Positions 7,923-15,576 are shown, counted from the stretch's first letter. The stretch is 26,275 bases of DNA from JAKLDO01 sp035354435 (GCA_035354435.1 DAOQAY010000027.1:1-26275); one strand, 5' to 3'. Program-made: numbers and translations. The notes: a model not told the origin generated them from the letters alone.

Positions 7923-9137
7923 ATGCATTTTGACACTGGGAATACAGGATTTATGCTTCTTGCAACAAGTCTTGTAATGCTTATGACACCCGGGCTTGCT
8001 TTCTTTTACGGCGGCTTGGTAGGGCGAAAAAATGTTCTTGCGATCATGATCCAGAGTTTTGTTTCGATGAGTATTACAACCGTTCTTTGGTACATTTGCG
8101 GGTATTCACTTTGTTTCAGCGGCGATGTTTACGGTATTATCGGAAATCTCGACAAGGCATTTATGCAGGGAATTACTATCAATGATGCATTTTCAACCAA
8201 CAATAACATTCCGCTGCTTGTGTTTATTGCCTATCAGATGATGTTTGCGATCATAACTCCTGCACTTATCACAGGAGCTTTTACAAATAGAGTCAGCTTC
8301 AAAGCTTATCTGATCTTTCTTGTCGGATGGCTGCTGCTTGTTTATTTTCCGTTCTGTCACATGGTCTGGGGTGGAGGAATGTTGCAGCAGTGGGGCGTGC
8401 TTGATTTTGCCGGCGGTATTGTTGTTCATGCTATTGCCGGAATGGCGGCGCTTGCTTCAGTCTTTTATGTCGGAAAAAGAAAAGTCGCAGAGCATGGACC
8501 TCACTCGATTCCTCTTGTTGCGCTTGGGACAGGACTTCTCTGGTTTGGCTGGTACGGATTCAATGCGGGAAGCGAACTTCAGGTTGATGCTATAACAGGT
8601 CTTGCATTTTTAAATACAGATGTAGCTGCATCTTTTGCAGGTGCGACATGGCTTTTTGTTGAATGGGCACAAAGCAAAAAACCGAAATTTGTAGGTTTGC
8701 TGACAGGATCAGTTGCAGGTCTTGCCACAATTACACCGGCAGCCGGATTTGTAAGCACTCATCATGCGGCACTTATCGGAATAATTGCAGGACTGGTATG
8801 TTATCTTGCGGTAATGCTGAAGAATAAATTGAAATGGGATGATGCACTTGATGTATGGGGAGTTCATGGTGTAGGAGGAACTATCGGTATTATTCTTCTT
8901 GGTATTTTTGCATCCAAGGGGATCAACCCGGCAGGCGCAGACGGACTCCTGAACGGCGATGTATCGTTTTTCCTGAAGGAAACGGTTGCAGTTATCGGAG
9001 CGTCAATCTATGCTTTTATAATTTCATATTTTATGCTTGTTGTAATTAACAAAATCACACATGTCAAACTTACCGAACAGGAAGAAGCATCAGGACTCGA
9101 CGAATCTTTACACGGTGAACAGGCATATTTCGAATAA
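7923..9137 (+). CDS. amt: Ammonium channel/transporter, Amt/MEP/Rh family
   Basis: This is an 11-TM inner-membrane channel that conducts ammonium/ammonia for nitrogen assimilation. Family landmarks are all visible: MTPGLAFFYGGLVGRKN (21-37), the periplasmic recruitment and gate residues F108 and W149 (HMVWGGG), the structural D161 in DFAGG, the twin pore histidines H169 (VVHA) and H315 (GVHGVGG), and the second gate Phe near 213 (GFNAGSE). At 404 residues it is full length without an extra signal peptide. The C-terminal tail is short and retains an acidic segment. No glnK/glnB gene, the usual partner that blocks Amt, follows it. The next gene encodes a Sel1-repeat protein after a new promoter-like sequence. 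A two-component system lies divergently upstream and may control it; this is inferred from position. Confidence 0.96.
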   Translation: MHFDTGNTGFMLLATSLVMLMTPGLAFFYGGLVGRKNVLAIMIQSFVSMSITTVLWYICGYSLCFSGDVYGIIGNLDKAFMQGITINDAFSTNNNIPLLVFIAYQMMFAIITPALITGAFTNRVSFKAYLIFLVGWLLLVYFPFCHMVWGGGMLQQWGVLDFAGGIVVHAIAGMAALASVFYVGKRKVAEHGPHSIPLVALGTGLLWFGWYGFNAGSELQVDAITGLAFLNTDVAASFAGATWLFVEWAQSKKPKFVGLLTGSVAGLATITPAAGFVSTHHAALIGIIAGLVCYLAVMLKNKLKWDDALDVWGVHGVGGTIGIILLGIFASKGINPAGADGLLNGDVSFFLKETVAVIGASIYAFIISYFMLVVINKITHVKLTEQEEASGLDESLHGEQAYFE

Positions 9138-9174
9138 AATCTCTAAATATCTGTAGACTATATTCAACAAAATT

Positions 9175-9203
9175 TTGACAGCAGACATGTGAAATGATAA
9201 ATC
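9175..9203 (+). promoter_or_regulatory. Promoter of the Sel1-repeat gene
   Basis: A perfect -35 box TTGACA (9175-9180) is followed after 17 bases by TAAATC, or after 16 by ATAAAT, a moderate -10. It lies between the amt stop and the ATG at 9234, so the Sel1 gene can be transcribed independently of amt. Confidence 0.5.
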
Positions 9204-9233
9204 TATGTTCAATTATGAACCGGAGATTATTCA

Positions 9234-9866
9234 ATGTTTGCAGAAATGAAAAAAAGAATAGAGATCGATCTTGAAAAAGAGATGCAGGCAGATACAGAGT
9301 TCTCGTATATCGAAAGTGTGTGTCGGGAAAGATTTCCGGAATGGTTGAAAGGAGTTGATGCGGGCATTCCTGAAGCGCAACTGCTGGTCGGCTGGTGTTT
9401 ATATGAAGGAATCGGCGTAACTCAGAACTTGAACGAAGCAGTAATAATGTTAAGGCTTGCTGCGGAAAATGGACTTGCAGCGGCACAATGCAGTCTCGGT
9501 GACTGTTATGCAGGTGGGAAAGGTGTGGCAAAAGACTGGAATGAAGCGGTGAAATGGTTTGCAAAAGCTGCTGATCAGGGATTTGCCGATGCACAATTTG
9601 CACTTGGTGCGGCTTATGCAGTCGGAATCGGAGTTGTTGAAAACTGGGATGAAGCATTCAAGTGGTTTTCTCTTGCGGCAGAACAGGGATCTGCAGACGG
9701 ACAGAATTCGCTTGGAATATGTTATGAGAATGGTAAAGGAATTGAGAAGAACATAGAAAAAGCAATTAGTTGTTACAAATCGGCATCAGATCAGGGACTT
9801 GTTGAAGCAATTGAGAATTATGCCAGACTGAAAGACGGAATTGTCATAAAAACCGTGGAGAGCTGA
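9234..9866 (+). CDS. Sel1-like repeat (tetratricopeptide-type) protein
   Basis: The protein has 210 residues, and about 46-189 form four Sel1-like repeats of 36 residues. Each has the AxxxLGxxYxxGxGVxxxxxEAxxWxxxAAxxG pattern: LLVGWCLYEGIGV, CSLGDCYAGGKGV, FALGAAYAVGIGV and NSLGICYENGKGI. Sel1 repeats stack as helical hairpins and act as protein-binding scaffolds. There is no signal peptide or TM helix, so it is probably cytoplasmic. The first 45 residues are a charged helix unlike the repeats. GGAGA about 7 bases before the ATG at 9234 supports that start. It sits directly after amt but has its own promoter-like sequence. Its stop codon abuts the convergent stop of the next gene with no bases between. 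The binding partner is unknown. Confidence 0.9.
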   Translation: MFAEMKKRIEIDLEKEMQADTEFSYIESVCRERFPEWLKGVDAGIPEAQLLVGWCLYEGIGVTQNLNEAVIMLRLAAENGLAAAQCSLGDCYAGGKGVAKDWNEAVKWFAKAADQGFADAQFALGAAYAVGIGVVENWDEAFKWFSLAAEQGSADGQNSLGICYENGKGIEKNIEKAISCYKSASDQGLVEAIENYARLKDGIVIKTVES

Positions 9867-10172
9867 TCACTCCTTGTGATATTTTTTCATTTCCTCTTTG
9901 GTGATGACACCTCTTTTCTTTTTCTTTTCATTCATTTTTCTAATGTCTTCATTGGTGTAAACTCTCTTTTTGGAAAAGAATTTGTCTGATGATGGTATAA
10001 CAGTGTGAGTCGGCTGTTCATTCTCAGGAGATGAGGTGTCGGTGTTTTCAATTACTTTTTCAGCATTCGGCCGGCTTTGTTCAAGAACTTTCTTCCTTTC
10101 AAAATATTCATATGTCTTATATCCGGCAAATGCAATCACAACAATGACCCAGATGATAAGGAGTTTTTGCAT
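9867..10172 (-). CDS. Small single-pass membrane protein, last gene of the mla operon
   Basis: This is a 101-residue protein with one N-terminal hydrophobic helix (residues 3-18, KLLIIWVIVVIAFAGY). It is followed by a polar, Pro/Ser/Glu-rich linker and a strongly Lys-rich C-terminal third (MNEKKKKRGVITKEEMKKYHKE). No Cys at a lipobox position is seen, so it is an anchored membrane protein rather than a lipoprotein. It begins 2 bases after the stop of the Lgt-like gene and is clearly the fifth gene of the mlaEFD-lgt-like transcription unit. I do not recognise a family. The basic tail could bind acidic phospholipids or nucleic acid, but that is speculation. Confidence 0.75.
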   Translation of the reverse strand: MQKLLIIWVIVVIAFAGYKTYEYFERKKVLEQSRPNAEKVIENTDTSSPENEQPTHTVIPSSDKFFSKKRVYTNEDIRKMNEKKKKRGVITKEEMKKYHKE

Positions 10173-10174
10173 TT

Positions 10175-10993
10175 TCAGATATCCTTAACTTTAGAAATCA
10201 TATAAAAACCCAGTATTATTAATGTTATTTCCATATATTGCCCTATGGTGAAAGGCGATCCGAATACTCTCGGTTCAGATCTGAAGAACTCAATTATAAA
10301 ATTGAAAAATCCGTATCCTGTTAACACGGTGCCGGCAATGATATTTCTGGCTACTTTAAAAAAGTTCATAATAAAAACTATTAAAAAGAGAAAAAACATA
10401 GAGAAAACAAGCATCAGCTGTGTGGGATAAACCGGGAGCGATTCAATAAACCGTGACGCAAGTCCGTATTTTGAATAGTGATATTTTGATGCATAGCTTG
10501 CCGGAGGAAAAGTTACTGAACATGGACCTTCATAAAGCTTTCCGAAACAGCATCCTTCAAAAAAACAGTTAATACGGGTAATTGCAGCAAAGAGCGGAAA
10601 CGGATAAAGTATTCCGAAAGTTACTTTTTTTGCATCTTTTACAACAAAAATGAGCACTATCGCTAAAAGTGTGATTCCTCCGGTTATTGAAAAGCCTTTG
10701 AATGCAACATTTAAAATCTGTTGTAATGAGTTGATATTATTAACTTTTTCTAAAAGGTTTATAGATCTTTTTAAGAAAGAGATGAGATTTCCGCTGATGG
10801 TGAAGATGATAAGCGGGGAGGTTATTGCACCTGTAAATGAAATAGCGGCAACTTTAATTAAAAGTCTGTAATTTTCTTTTACAGGAATGTATCGCTTCAG
10901 GATCATGAACCATGTAAATATTGCAAAGGCGAATATGAGCGGTCTTGTATAGGTATTCAGGTCCACTACTCCGCCGGTAAGCCAGTTTAACAT
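10175..10993 (-). CDS. Lgt-family (prolipoprotein diacylglyceryl transferase-like) membrane protein with altered active-site positions
   Basis: The protein has 272 residues and about seven TM helices in the Lgt layout. The signature region reads TRINCFFEGCCFG (139-151), the second conserved block LPVYPTQL (186-193), and the third GYGFFNFIIEFFRSEPRV (226-243) followed by FTIGQYMEI. These match Lgt blocks in order and spacing. Aligned by eye to E. coli Lgt, however, residues known to matter there are changed: H103 becomes T104, N146 becomes C143, E151 becomes C148 and R239 becomes N. R143 (R140 here) and the final Arg are kept. It is therefore better seen as an Lgt paralogue than as the housekeeping enzyme. 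It lies 13 bases after mlaD and 2 bases before the small membrane protein, so it is part of the mla operon and may act on phospholipid. Its substrate is unknown. Confidence 0.82.
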   Translation of the reverse strand: MLNWLTGGVVDLNTYTRPLIFAFAIFTWFMILKRYIPVKENYRLLIKVAAISFTGAITSPLIIFTISGNLISFLKRSINLLEKVNNINSLQQILNVAFKGFSITGGITLLAIVLIFVVKDAKKVTFGILYPFPLFAAITRINCFFEGCCFGKLYEGPCSVTFPPASYASKYHYSKYGLASRFIESLPVYPTQLMLVFSMFFLFLIVFIMNFFKVARNIIAGTVLTGYGFFNFIIEFFRSEPRVFGSPFTIGQYMEITLIILGFYMISKVKDI

Positions 10994-11006
10994 GCTGTGC
11001 CACCTC

Positions 11007-12521
11007 TCATGGTTTTATAGGAACAGAAGAAATTATGGTTTTCAGATCGTTGTCTGTGAAACGCAATCCAAATCCGAAGAAAAGATCTCTTTCACCAGCA
11101 ATTAAATCTTCGCCACCGACAGTAAGATATATCCAGCTTAACGGTTCTATTGTCCAGACAAGCGGTCTTGCCAGACCTTTGATTCTAAGTTCAGGATAAT
11201 CTCCTCCAAAATCAAATATTTCAGCAGAAAAAGATAAGAATTTCCATGGATTATAATCAATGGCAAGTCCTACTTTATTCTGGAAAATTCCACCGCGGAA
11301 TGCCATCGGACCGAAATTTCTTCCGATCTGGAGATTGAATTTAAGTTCAGTATCTTTTTTAGTTTTATTTTCAGTGATTATATAGTTGTCTGTCGTTGTG
11401 CCGTCGTTTACTCCCAATTCGTAAGTCGTAGAGGATTCCGTTATTCTGCCTCTGGGGTCATCAACTACGCCGAATGTGTAAAAACGGTCTGCACGAGGCT
11501 GAAGAGTTATGTCAAAATAAGTTTTAAAGGCATTGTCGAATACCATATAATCTGAGTGTGCATCGACATGAACCTGCATTCCCAGAACTGAATCTGCGTA
11601 GTCTGCAAGTTTGTCACTGATTTTTGTGAGATCTTTATAGAGTTTGTCGTCATTCAGGATTTTGCCGACATTTCCTTCACCTTTAGCAACCTTATCTGTT
11701 ATCTGATTGACATCTTCAGAGATATTTCTTAGATTCTGCATTGCTCCGCGTGATGCCTTTAATTCTTCAGAAATAAGTTTAAGACTGTCCCTTAAAGCTG
11801 TTAGCGATTCTGAAACCTCAGTATCCTTATCTTTCATCAGACTGTTCATCCTGTCGGTAAGTTGAACAGTATTTTCCAGTATTTTTGATAACTTATCCAT
11901 TTCTACTTCGCTTTTGACATTGATCTTGTGAGTAATTTCAGACATGTTTTTAAGTGTAATCATCAGAAGTTTCATCGAACCTTCAAAAGTCTGAGCGGTG
12001 TTTTCTGTAGTCCTTGAAAGTATATCTATCATTTTATTGAGCTTTCCCTGATTTTCCGCACCGGTGACAATAGATATCATTTCAGTTGCTTTTTCCATCA
12101 TAATCGTCGCTTTATCCATTGCATCGGACATTCCTGATGCTGTGTTTACATTCTTTATATAATCGAATTCATTCAGCTTTACGGTTGTATCGTTTCCAGG
12201 ATTCAGAACAAGCACATTGGTTCCCAGCATACTTTCCATAACTTTTTCGATAGAGGCGTTTTCAAAAACATCAACTTTTGTCGATATTTCCAATGTCAGT
12301 TTAGCCTTGCCTTTTTCGAGTTCTATTTTTGTCAGTTTTCCTACAACAACACCTGCTGTGAGTATATCGGAATCGTTAAGCAGTCCCATTGCATCGTCAG
12401 CCAGAGCATAAAGAACCCGGGTTTTTCCTCCTGTGAAAGTGTCTGAAGCCTTGTAAATGTAAATACTTACAAGTACAGTACATACGGTCAGGAAGATTCC
12501 TATTTTTGCATAGATCGTCAT
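11007..12521 (-). CDS. mlaD: MCE-domain lipid transport protein (MlaD-like) with C-terminal barrel-like domain
   Basis: The N-terminal TM anchor (about 5-22) is followed by a single MCE domain (about 30-125), the ring-forming lipid-carrier module of Mla systems. A long alpha-helical stretch (about 130-315) ends with GEGNVGKILNDDKLYKDL, a segment typical of bacterial MCE proteins. The last 190 residues are different: alternating aromatic/hydrophobic strands such as FKTYFDITLQPR, RFYTFGVVDDPRG, GLAIDYNP and FFGFGLRFTDNDL, with a barrel-like pattern seen in deltaproteobacterial MlaD proteins. At 504 residues it is much longer than E. coli MlaD (about 183). It follows mlaF by 3 bases. No mlaC, mlaB or mlaA is nearby, so the long protein may itself span the periplasm. 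The MCE assignment is solid; the barrel is an inference. Confidence 0.88.
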   Translation of the reverse strand: MTIYAKIGIFLTVCTVLVSIYIYKASDTFTGGKTRVLYALADDAMGLLNDSDILTAGVVVGKLTKIELEKGKAKLTLEISTKVDVFENASIEKVMESMLGTNVLVLNPGNDTTVKLNEFDYIKNVNTASGMSDAMDKATIMMEKATEMISIVTGAENQGKLNKMIDILSRTTENTAQTFEGSMKLLMITLKNMSEITHKINVKSEVEMDKLSKILENTVQLTDRMNSLMKDKDTEVSESLTALRDSLKLISEELKASRGAMQNLRNISEDVNQITDKVAKGEGNVGKILNDDKLYKDLTKISDKLADYADSVLGMQVHVDAHSDYMVFDNAFKTYFDITLQPRADRFYTFGVVDDPRGRITESSTTYELGVNDGTTTDNYIITENKTKKDTELKFNLQIGRNFGPMAFRGGIFQNKVGLAIDYNPWKFLSFSAEIFDFGGDYPELRIKGLARPLVWTIEPLSWIYLTVGGEDLIAGERDLFFGFGLRFTDNDLKTIISSVPIKP

Positions 12522-12524
12522 AAT

Positions 12525-13283
12525 TTACTCCGTTTCAAGAGGTCTGAACGAGTTCGAAATGAACTGTTTCAGCACCGCATGTTTCGATTTAAGCGCTTCT
12601 TCAGGAGATCCGAAGAACTGAATCGTTCCTTCATATAAAAAGGCGATTTTATCGGCTCTTCTGAAAGTCGAAGCTATATCGTGGCTGATAACAATACATG
12701 TCATGTTCAAGTCTTTATTTACTTTTTCAATAAGTTTATCAATGCTCTCTGCAAGAATAGGATCAAGCCCAGTCGTAGGTTCATCAAAAAGAACGATCTT
12801 AGGTTCAACGGCGATCGCTCTTGCAAGTCCGACCCTTTTTCTCATACCGCCTGAAAGTTCTGACGGAAATTTATTTTCAATTCCGGGAAGCTCAATCAGA
12901 TCAAGCAGTTTTTCGACTTTTTCTTTCAGCTCGGACTGCTTTTCTATTCCGAGCTGTTCAACAAGGGGGAAACTGATATTTTCTGCAACAGTCATAAAAT
13001 CAAACAAAGCTGCATCCTGAAAAAGATATCCTATATTTTTTCTTACTGCCAGCAGCTCAATTCCGGTCATTGCTGTGATCTCGGAATCCTTGAAAAAGAT
13101 CTTTCCGCTGTCCGGTTTCATTATTCCGATGATGTTTTTGAGCAGAACACTTTTGCCGGTTCCGCTTTTTCCGATTATTGTAGTTATTTTTCCTTCTTCT
13201 ATTTCAAGGTTAACACCGGTCAGCACTTTAACATCCTTAAAAGATTTGACAACATTTTCGACTTTTACAATTATAGATCCCAT
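12525..13283 (-). CDS. mlaF: ABC transporter ATPase of the Mla lipid transport system
   Basis: MlaF-type ATPase that powers phospholipid movement through the MlaE permease on the cytoplasmic face. All nucleotide-binding motifs are intact: Walker A GKSGTGKS (38-45), Q-loop Q89 (LFQD), signature LSGGM (143-147), Walker B IVLFDEP with catalytic E168, D-loop GLDP, and H201 (ISHD). The sequence LSGGMRKRVGLARAIA is characteristic of the Mla/Ttg2A group. The length of 252 residues is normal, although a C-terminal extension of about 20 residues seen in MlaF is short here. It starts 1 base after the mlaE stop and ends 3 bases before mlaD, so it is the second gene of the operon. Confidence 0.94.
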   Translation of the reverse strand: MGSIIVKVENVVKSFKDVKVLTGVNLEIEEGKITTIIGKSGTGKSVLLKNIIGIMKPDSGKIFFKDSEITAMTGIELLAVRKNIGYLFQDAALFDFMTVAENISFPLVEQLGIEKQSELKEKVEKLLDLIELPGIENKFPSELSGGMRKRVGLARAIAVEPKIVLFDEPTTGLDPILAESIDKLIEKVNKDLNMTCIVISHDIASTFRRADKIAFLYEGTIQFFGSPEEALKSKHAVLKQFISNSFRPLETE

Positions 13284-13284
13284 A

Positions 13285-14067
13285 TCAAAGTCCGAAGAAG
13301 GTTATAAAAATGTAAGTCATGATGTAATCTGCAATAAGTATGCTCACCGTTGAAATTACAACAGCCCTCGTTGTCGATTCGCCGACACCTTTCGCTCCGC
13401 CTTTTGTTTTCAGCCCGTGATAACAGCAGATCGCTGTGATCAGAAAACCGAAAACAAACGCTTTGATTATACCTGTGACAATATCGTCTGCATCAACCCA
13501 GAAGAACATTGTTTTGGAATAAAATACTGCGTTTACCTGCATTACATAGACCGATGCTACATATCCGCCGAAAACTCCGACAACATTAGCCAGTGCCGTA
13601 AGAGCCGGAAAAGCAATAATAGAAGCAAATATTCTCGGAATGACAAGGTACCGGAGCGGACTTACAGCCATTGTTTCCATCGCATCAATCTGTTCGGTCA
13701 CCTTCATACTTCCGATCTCGGCTGTCATTGAAGAGCCGTTCTTTGCAATCAGCACGATTGCGGTGATAACAGGGGCGAATTCCCTGCTCATCGAAATGGC
13801 GACACCTGCACCTGCAAAAGTCTGAGCTCCAAGAAGCCGCATAATATTAACAAGCTGTAGACCGATTATCATTCCTGTTGTGAAAGTGGAAAGTGAAACG
13901 ATGATTATCGACTGGATACCTATTTTTTCAATGTGTTCTGCGATCTGATTGAATCTGTATGGCGGCACAAGCATCCACTTAAAGATTTCCTTAACAAAAA
14001 CAATCAATTTCCATGTATCTTTGTAAGTATTAACTACGAATTTCCCGATAGTATCGAAAATCTTCAT
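13285..14067 (-). CDS. mlaE: ABC transporter permease of the Mla lipid transport system
   Basis: This is an inner-membrane permease of the MlaE family (260 residues, about five to six TM helices). Diagnostic segments are AKNGSSMTAEIGSMKVTEQ, then IDAMETMAVSPLRYLVIPR, and the C-terminal GGAKGVGESTTRAVV, which matches the GxxGVGxATTxAVV consensus. Together with MlaF and MlaD it forms the complex that moves phospholipid between the inner membrane and the periplasmic carrier. It is the first gene of a five-gene minus-strand operon with gaps of 1 to 13 bases. An ATG with GGATGAAG just upstream supports the start. A possible promoter lies at 14095-14122. Confidence 0.94.
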   Translation of the reverse strand: MKIFDTIGKFVVNTYKDTWKLIVFVKEIFKWMLVPPYRFNQIAEHIEKIGIQSIIIVSLSTFTTGMIIGLQLVNIMRLLGAQTFAGAGVAISMSREFAPVITAIVLIAKNGSSMTAEIGSMKVTEQIDAMETMAVSPLRYLVIPRIFASIIAFPALTALANVVGVFGGYVASVYVMQVNAVFYSKTMFFWVDADDIVTGIIKAFVFGFLITAICCYHGLKTKGGAKGVGESTTRAVVISTVSILIADYIMTYIFITFFGL

Positions 14068-14094
14068 CCGTACCCTGATAAAATATACTGCAAT

Positions 14095-14122
14095 AGATTA
14101 GTAATTATGCAGATTCAGTCAA
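14095..14122 (-). promoter_or_regulatory. Possible promoter of the mla operon
   Basis: On the minus strand TTGACT (14117-14122) is followed after 16 bases by TAATCT (14095-14100), a good -35 with a weak -10. It lies about 30 bases upstream of the mlaE start, which would give a short leader. Confidence 0.4.
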
Positions 14123-14199
14123 GATTAATGGGGTTTTAGTGGTTTTTGTGAAAAGATTTTTTCCCAAAATAAAATAAATTTGAAGTTGAATTTGAAAAA

Positions 14200-15186
14200 T
14201 TATTTGAATTTATTAATATCTATCCCGAATTTTAGCAGTTTCTGAGGAAGGACATCATCCAGAAAATCTATGGATTCCTCATTTAATTCAAGTAGTTTAA
14301 AATTGTTTTTCTCATAGAGTTTTATTTTTCTTTTTTTGTTATCCAGATATTCAGATTTGTTTTCATATCCCCAGAATTCAATATAAACATCTCCCTGAGG
14401 CAGATAGAAATCGCAAATAGCACCTTCACTGATGGGAAGTTTTTTCTCATAGCAGTGAACCAGATTGTTACTGTATAGCCAGTTATCTATAATTACTTCT
14501 GATTTTGATCTCACATAATGTCCGTCATCAGTCCTTTTTTCCGCCGGATATTTTTTCCTGAAATCAAGGTCACTGGTTATGTCTTTAGATCTTTCTTCTG
14601 CGGGTGTTTCTTTTTTTATTTTCTGTAAGAGGTCTTTATTAGTAAGTATTGATTCATTCCAGACCGGCTGAGTGTTTCTCTCTTTAGGCAAAAATCTTAA
14701 TTTTCCGCCATTTTCCATTCCTTTTTTCGTGATCATCCACTGATTTTGGTTGTTTTTTTCTATCCAGGAAAGTTTCTTTAAAATAGAGTTCGCATCTTTT
14801 GAAGAAATTTCAAGATTCAGTCCTATATCTGTTGCTGTAAGATATTTTTCCTGCCTTAAATGGTTGATCAGTTCAGGATTGCCAATTATTTCAATTGGCC
14901 ATACAGGTCGTAATATGGAGTTATTATTACCATTTCCTTTTTTGTATTTTCCGCCAGCTTTAAGACCATCAGATAATAAAAACATGGTCTTGTTGGTAGT
15001 TTTTTCCCGAGTTTCTATTTTAATCCAACCCAAAGTGGTCAGTATCTCGGTAAAATCTGAGTAGTTCAATCCGACCTGATAGGCTATTTTACTTGTGTAA
15101 AAATAAAGGGTATTTTCACTGTCCACACAATTCTCTAAAGGAATTTCCTGTTTCTTTTCAGCTTTCCTTTTAAAAATACCTAGCAT
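14200..15186 (-). CDS. Orphan PD-(D/E)XK-type nuclease with two related N-terminal (winged-helix-like) segments
   Basis: The protein has 328 residues from the preferred start. The C-terminal part (about 220-315) has the pattern of a PD-(D/E)XK/RSxxE-type nuclease: RSKSE (226-230), D259 in ICDFYLP, E270 followed by FWG, then a Lys-rich helix and YEKNNFKLLEL. The first 190 residues contain two similar segments. Each has a helix-turn-helix-like stretch ending LGWI or LSWI, then a hydrophobic strand, a GLKAGGK or GMENGGK turn, and a closing PVW. This suggests a duplicated winged-helix-like DNA-binding module. The frame is also open to an ATG at 15201, but GGAG 9 bases before the ATG at 15186 favours the latter. 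No methyltransferase or other restriction partner is adjacent. It lies in an AT-rich accessory-looking patch next to the repeat array and a DUF4143 ATPase. Its function is unknown. Confidence 0.75.
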   Translation of the reverse strand: MLGIFKRKAEKKQEIPLENCVDSENTLYFYTSKIAYQVGLNYSDFTEILTTLGWIKIETREKTTNKTMFLLSDGLKAGGKYKKGNGNNNSILRPVWPIEIIGNPELINHLRQEKYLTATDIGLNLEISSKDANSILKKLSWIEKNNQNQWMITKKGMENGGKLRFLPKERNTQPVWNESILTNKDLLQKIKKETPAEERSKDITSDLDFRKKYPAEKRTDDGHYVRSKSEVIIDNWLYSNNLVHCYEKKLPISEGAICDFYLPQGDVYIEFWGYENKSEYLDNKKRKIKLYEKNNFKLLELNEESIDFLDDVLPQKLLKFGIDINKFK

Positions 15187-15195
15187 AGCATTTAA

Positions 15196-15199
15196 CTCC
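15196..15199 (-). promoter_or_regulatory. Ribosome-binding site that decides the nuclease start
   Basis: On the minus strand GGAG lies 9 bases before the ATG at 15186. It overlaps the alternative upstream ATG at 15201, which itself has no purine tract in front. This favours the shorter protein beginning MLGIFKRKAE. Confidence 0.5.
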
Positions 15200-15227
15200 A
15201 TGTGGCGTTTTTCAAATAATTGACCTT

Positions 15228-15256
15228 AATGTATTAAAAATAATGGCTTACATCAA
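15228..15256 (-). promoter_or_regulatory. Promoter of the nuclease-like gene, overlapping an inverted repeat
   Basis: On the minus strand TTGATG (15251-15256) and TACATT (15228-15233) are separated by 17 bases, a reasonable sigma70 pair about 40 bases upstream of the start. An inverted repeat ATCAAA-tttt-TTTGAT (15252-15267) overlaps the -35 and could be an operator, perhaps for the protein's own DNA-binding part. The latter is inference. Confidence 0.4.
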
Positions 15257-15576
15257 ATTTTTTTGATAAGTTTTATTTGAGATTTTTTTCTTTGTCGAAA
15301 TAATAAAATTTTTTAACTGCATCTGTGCTTTAAAATTTAAATGCGAAGGTTTTTTCTTAAAGAGCTGGAAAGTTCAGAGGTTGTTATTTGAAAACCAGAA
15401 GGGTCAGGGCGTAATATTTATATATAAAATGAACGATTTTCTGCTGTAGTAAACTCAAATTCCCATCAGGCGTTTAATTCTAACCAGCCAGTTTTTCTAG
15501 AAATTTCCAATTGTGAACGCACTGTGTTTGCAATTCAACTGGACACAATATTGTCTATGACAATGGGGGTCACAAT
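15257..15576. other. AT-rich non-coding stretch without recognisable gene
   Basis: About 320 bases without an open frame of useful length or codon-like structure. It is AT-rich with several poly-T runs (for example near 15280 and 15310) but no GC-rich hairpin in front of them. A short perfect palindrome ACAATATTGT (15545-15554) is present just before TGACAATGGGGGTCAC (15558-15573). The latter may belong to the transposon-end-like sequence that continues into the 33-bp repeats. Otherwise I see nothing in it. Confidence 0.5.

Noticed and set aside
9070..9657. Open frame of 195 codons on the minus strand across amt end and the Sel1 gene
   Set aside because: The product is His/Leu/Gln-rich and is explained by the complement of the Sel1 repeats; no start signal is seen.
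10175..10993. Annotating this gene as housekeeping lgt
   Set aside because: Several residues important in E. coli Lgt are replaced, so only a family-level name is justified.
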